Under the pieces are notes generated by a model that was given only the letters and a program-made list of their open reading frames with translations, did not search any database and had not been told where the DNA came from. This document shows, piece by piece, positions 61,485-64,000 of a DNA stretch of 64,000 bases (position 1 is its first letter; every line of letters starts with the position of its first letter). Both the position numbers and the translations under genes were made by a program. Source of the stretch: Ananas comosus (taxonomy: Eukaryota > Streptophyta > Magnoliopsida > Poales > Bromeliaceae). Location of the stretch: NCBI RefSeq assembly GCF_001540865.1, contig NC_033640.1:6888910-6952909 (forward strand), written 5' to 3'.

Positions 61485-62022
61485 GAGTGAGGCTACTATG
61501 CTTTTGGAAGCACGGAGCCTTCCGTGTTTCAAGGTCGTTTTCGATGTTGCGACTTTCGAATCGTCGATCGGCTCCGTTAAACTTAATCTAAAGTATTTGA
61601 AGTACCTAGAAAATAAATTTTATGATTTTTTGATATTATTTGCCTAGTGATCGAAGGGCTCAAAATTAATAATTTTAATGGCCGTAATGAGCGGTTTGCA
61701 AGTTTAACAGTGTAGAAATATCCAAATCACTTGAAATTTTGATAGAAAATTCTTTATATTATATAAAACAAGATCAATATCTTTGATCTAAAATTTTAAT
61801 GTCATATTATCACGTTTTGTAAGATTTTTATTTTCAGCCGTTGATTTTGAGCCCTTCGTTCACTGAGCAAATAATATAAAAAAATCGCATAATTTATTTT
61901 CTAGGTACTTCAAATACTCTAGATCAAATTTAACAGAGCCGATCGACGATTCGAAAGTCGCAACATGAAAAACGACCTGAAAGCACGGAAGGCTCCGTAC
62001 TTCCAGAAGCATAGTAGCCTCA

Positions 62023-62025
<3 letters not shown>
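61485..62025. mobile_element. MITE 3 of the cluster, long-arm foldback type
   Basis: Arms of about 200 bp are nearly perfect inverted copies. The left begins GAGTGAGGCTACTATGCTTT; the right, reverse-complemented, begins GAGTGAGGCTACTATGCTTC. Both arms include CGATCGGCTC and CGACTTTCGAATCGTCGAT. It would fold into a long hairpin. (CT)n(TA)n(GA)n follows. Confidence 0.88.

Positions 62026-62101
<76 letters not shown>
62026..62101. repeat. (CT)n(TA)n(GA)n microsatellite between MITEs 3 and 4
   Basis: The compound tract is itself palindromic: CT repeats, about ten TA repeats, then GA repeats. Confidence 0.95.
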
Positions 62102-62105
<4 letters not shown>

Positions 62106-62331
62106 TAGGCTGGAATGCTATCAATAGTACCAAGTTGTTAGTGCTATTAGTTTTTTAGTCCTTAGATTAAAAAATGTGCGGTTAGGATGATGTGGCCCTC
62201 TTAGGGTTGAGTGGGCCGTTGGTTGAATAGTATAATCAAACGGGTAAAAATAATCAAACGGGTTAATCTAACGGCAGAAAACTTGATAGTGCCAAGTGCT
62301 TGGTGCTATCGATAGCATAGCAGCCGGACTC
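62102..62331. mobile_element. MITE 4 of the cluster
   Basis: Left end GAACTAGGCTGGAATGCTAT; right end, reverse-complemented, GAGTCCGGCTGCTATGCTAT. About 230 bp; GA before it and CT after it. Confidence 0.78.
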
Positions 62332-62349
62332 TCTCTCTCTCTCTCTATA

Positions 62350-64000
62350 GAGCTAGGCTGGTATACTATCGGTAGCACGGAGGCCTTCGTACTACCAAGT
62401 TGTTTTTAATGATGCGGCTTCCAAATCGACGATCAGCTTCGTTAGACTTAAATCTACACTATTAAAAATATTTGGAAACTAAATTTCAAAATTTTTCGGT
62501 AACATTTACTTATCAAACGAATAGTCTAAAAATGAACGGTTGAAAATAAAAATCTCATAAAAAGGGTTAATTACACCAATGGTCCCTAACCTTTACACTG
62601 TTTTTCAATTTGGTCCCTAACCTTTTTTTTTTTGCAATCAAGTCCCTAATCTTTTGATTTCATTTCAATTAAGTCCCCGCCGTTAGATAGCCGTTAAAAT
62701 TGACGGAAAATGCCACGTCATCTCCACGTCAGCGCCACGGAGGCGCCATGTCAGCACCATGGTGGCGCTGTGTCAGCGGATTGCAAAAAAAAAAGAAGGT
62801 TAGGGACCAAATTGAAAAATGGTACAAAGGTTGAGGACCAATAGTGTAATTAACTAATTAAATTTATAAATTAAAAAAAATTTTAATTTAAGATTTAAAT
62901 TTTAAATTTAAATTTTGATTTTGAATTTAAATTTAAATTGAAATTCAAATTCAGATTTTGTATTTAATTTTAAATTTTAAAATTTAAATTCAAATTCACA
63001 TTTGGAATTTTAAATTCTAATTTAATTTGAAACTTCGATTTGAAATTTCAAATTCAAAATGTGAATTTAAATTCAAAATTTGAATTCAAATTTAGAATTG
63101 AAATCAAATCTTAAATTCAAATTTAAATTTTAAATTCAAATTTAAAATTTAAAATCAAAATTTTGAATATGATTTTAAATTTAAATTCATATTTTAAATT
63201 TAAATTTTAAATTTCAAAACTTTCATCTTAAATATAAATTGAAATATTAAAATCAAAATTTTAAGTTTGAATTCAAAATTTAGATTCAATTAAAAATTTA
63301 AATTTAAAATTTGAATTTTAATTCAAAATTTTAATTCAGCTTTAAATTCAAATTCAAAATTCTAATTTCTCGTTAGTTTAAAATTTTAATTTTAATATTA
63401 TTTTTGAATTTAAATTTAAAATTTTGAATTTTTTTTAGGGACAAAAATGAAAAATGTGCAAAGTTTAGGGACCTAATTGACACGCAAAAGGTTGCCATAT
63501 AGACGCTGACGTGGTAATTCCGTTAATTTTAATAGTTTTTTTAACGGTTGGGACCTAATTGTAATAAAATCAAGAGATTAGGGACTCAATTGCCAAAAAA
63601 AAAAAAGTTGGGGACTCAAGTGAAAATTGGTGGAAAGGTTGGGAACTACCGGTGTAATTAACCCCTCATAAAAAATGATAAAAGAAGACTTAAATTTAAG
63701 ATCAGAGGTACTGTTCTTATTCTAAATAGTGAAAAGAATTTTCTGTAAAAAATTCATCTAATTTGGATTGTTTTACACCGTTAAATTCACAAACGCATCA
63801 CATCTACCATTAAGATTGTGAATTTTGAGATCTTTTGATCACTAGCCAAATGATGTCGAAAAATTATGAAATTTAGTTTCCAAGTACTTTTAATAAGTGT
63901 AGATCAAGTCTAACGGAGCCGATCGTCGATTTGAAAGCCGCATCATCGAAAACAACTTGCTAGCACGAAGACCTCCGCGCTACCGATAGTATACCAGGCT
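62350..64000. mobile_element. MITE 5 of the cluster, long-arm type, reaching the window end
   Basis: The left arm begins AGCTAGGCTGGTATACTATC; the right arm, reverse-complemented from 64000, begins AGCCTGGTATACTATCGGTA. The arms stay complementary for about 200 bp. It is related to MITE 3 through the CGATC-GGCTC-GTTAGACT blocks. It is interrupted by another TIR element at 62565-63667. Confidence 0.85.
62565..63667. mobile_element. TIR element nested in MITE 5
   Basis: Left terminus GGGTTAATTACACCAATGGT; right terminus, reverse-complemented, GGGTTAATTACACCGGTAGT. Subterminal motifs GGTCCCTAACCTTT and CCCTAAT are mirrored on both sides. The middle (about 62857-63430) is degenerate AAATTTAAATTC-type low complexity. 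No ORF. About 1.1 kb. Confidence 0.78.

Overview
This is nuclear DNA from a flowering plant, most probably a monocot. Two genes have monocot-style GC-rich, low-intron coding sequence (an AT-hook/PPC factor and a polyamine transporter). The rest is typical plant repeats: Ty3/gypsy chromovirus relics, an intact Ty1/copia, Tourist-type MITEs, a MULE and a tRNA-derived SINE. I cannot fix the species from sequence alone; a commelinid such as a bromeliad would fit. One 100-base N block (6241-6340) and four single Ns (7752, 11455, 13630, 35063) show a draft assembly.

Layout. 1-6239: the 3' part of a decayed Tekay/Del-like gypsy element and its LTR (family A). 6341-11342: a small gene island, both genes on the minus strand: an AHL DNA-binding protein and a five-exon G2-like/GARP MYB factor. 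A second family-A LTR piece (11456-11860) lies just upstream of the MYB gene. 11861-22007: nested repeats. A Tourist-like element is followed by a MULE with a 9-bp target duplication, which contains a young, intact copia (1424-codon ORF, LTRs differing at one of 191 positions). Next to it is a short non-autonomous LTR element. 22008-29205: two solo LTRs, each with a perfect 5-bp target duplication, separated by AT-rich DNA. 30030-32400: a polyamine transporter (PUT/LAT) gene with a 5'UTR intron.

32400-50107: intergenic DNA with three MITEs, a captured casein kinase 2 alpha fragment, irregular AT-rich tandem repeats, a second decayed gypsy element on the minus strand interrupted by a solo LTR, and a SINE with a 307-bp poly(A) tail. 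51096-57916: a MITE-family element whose 402-bp uninterrupted relative sits at 34213-34614. The large copy holds a piece of a 3-ketoacyl-CoA reductase gene and a roughly 6.2-kb insert of foreign character, probably organellar (mitochondrial), bounded by 89-bp direct repeats. 60885-64000: five MITEs in a row, separated by (TA)n/(GA)n/(CT)n microsatellites, the last containing another TIR element.

Only three genes look functional in the host sense (AHL, MYB/G2-like, polyamine transporter), plus the intact copia polyprotein. They are not an operon or pathway. The strongest candidates for unusual biology are the composite MITE at 51096-57916, the microsatellite-separated MITE nest, and the self-complementary ACCGGT motif clusters shared by otherwise different LTRs.
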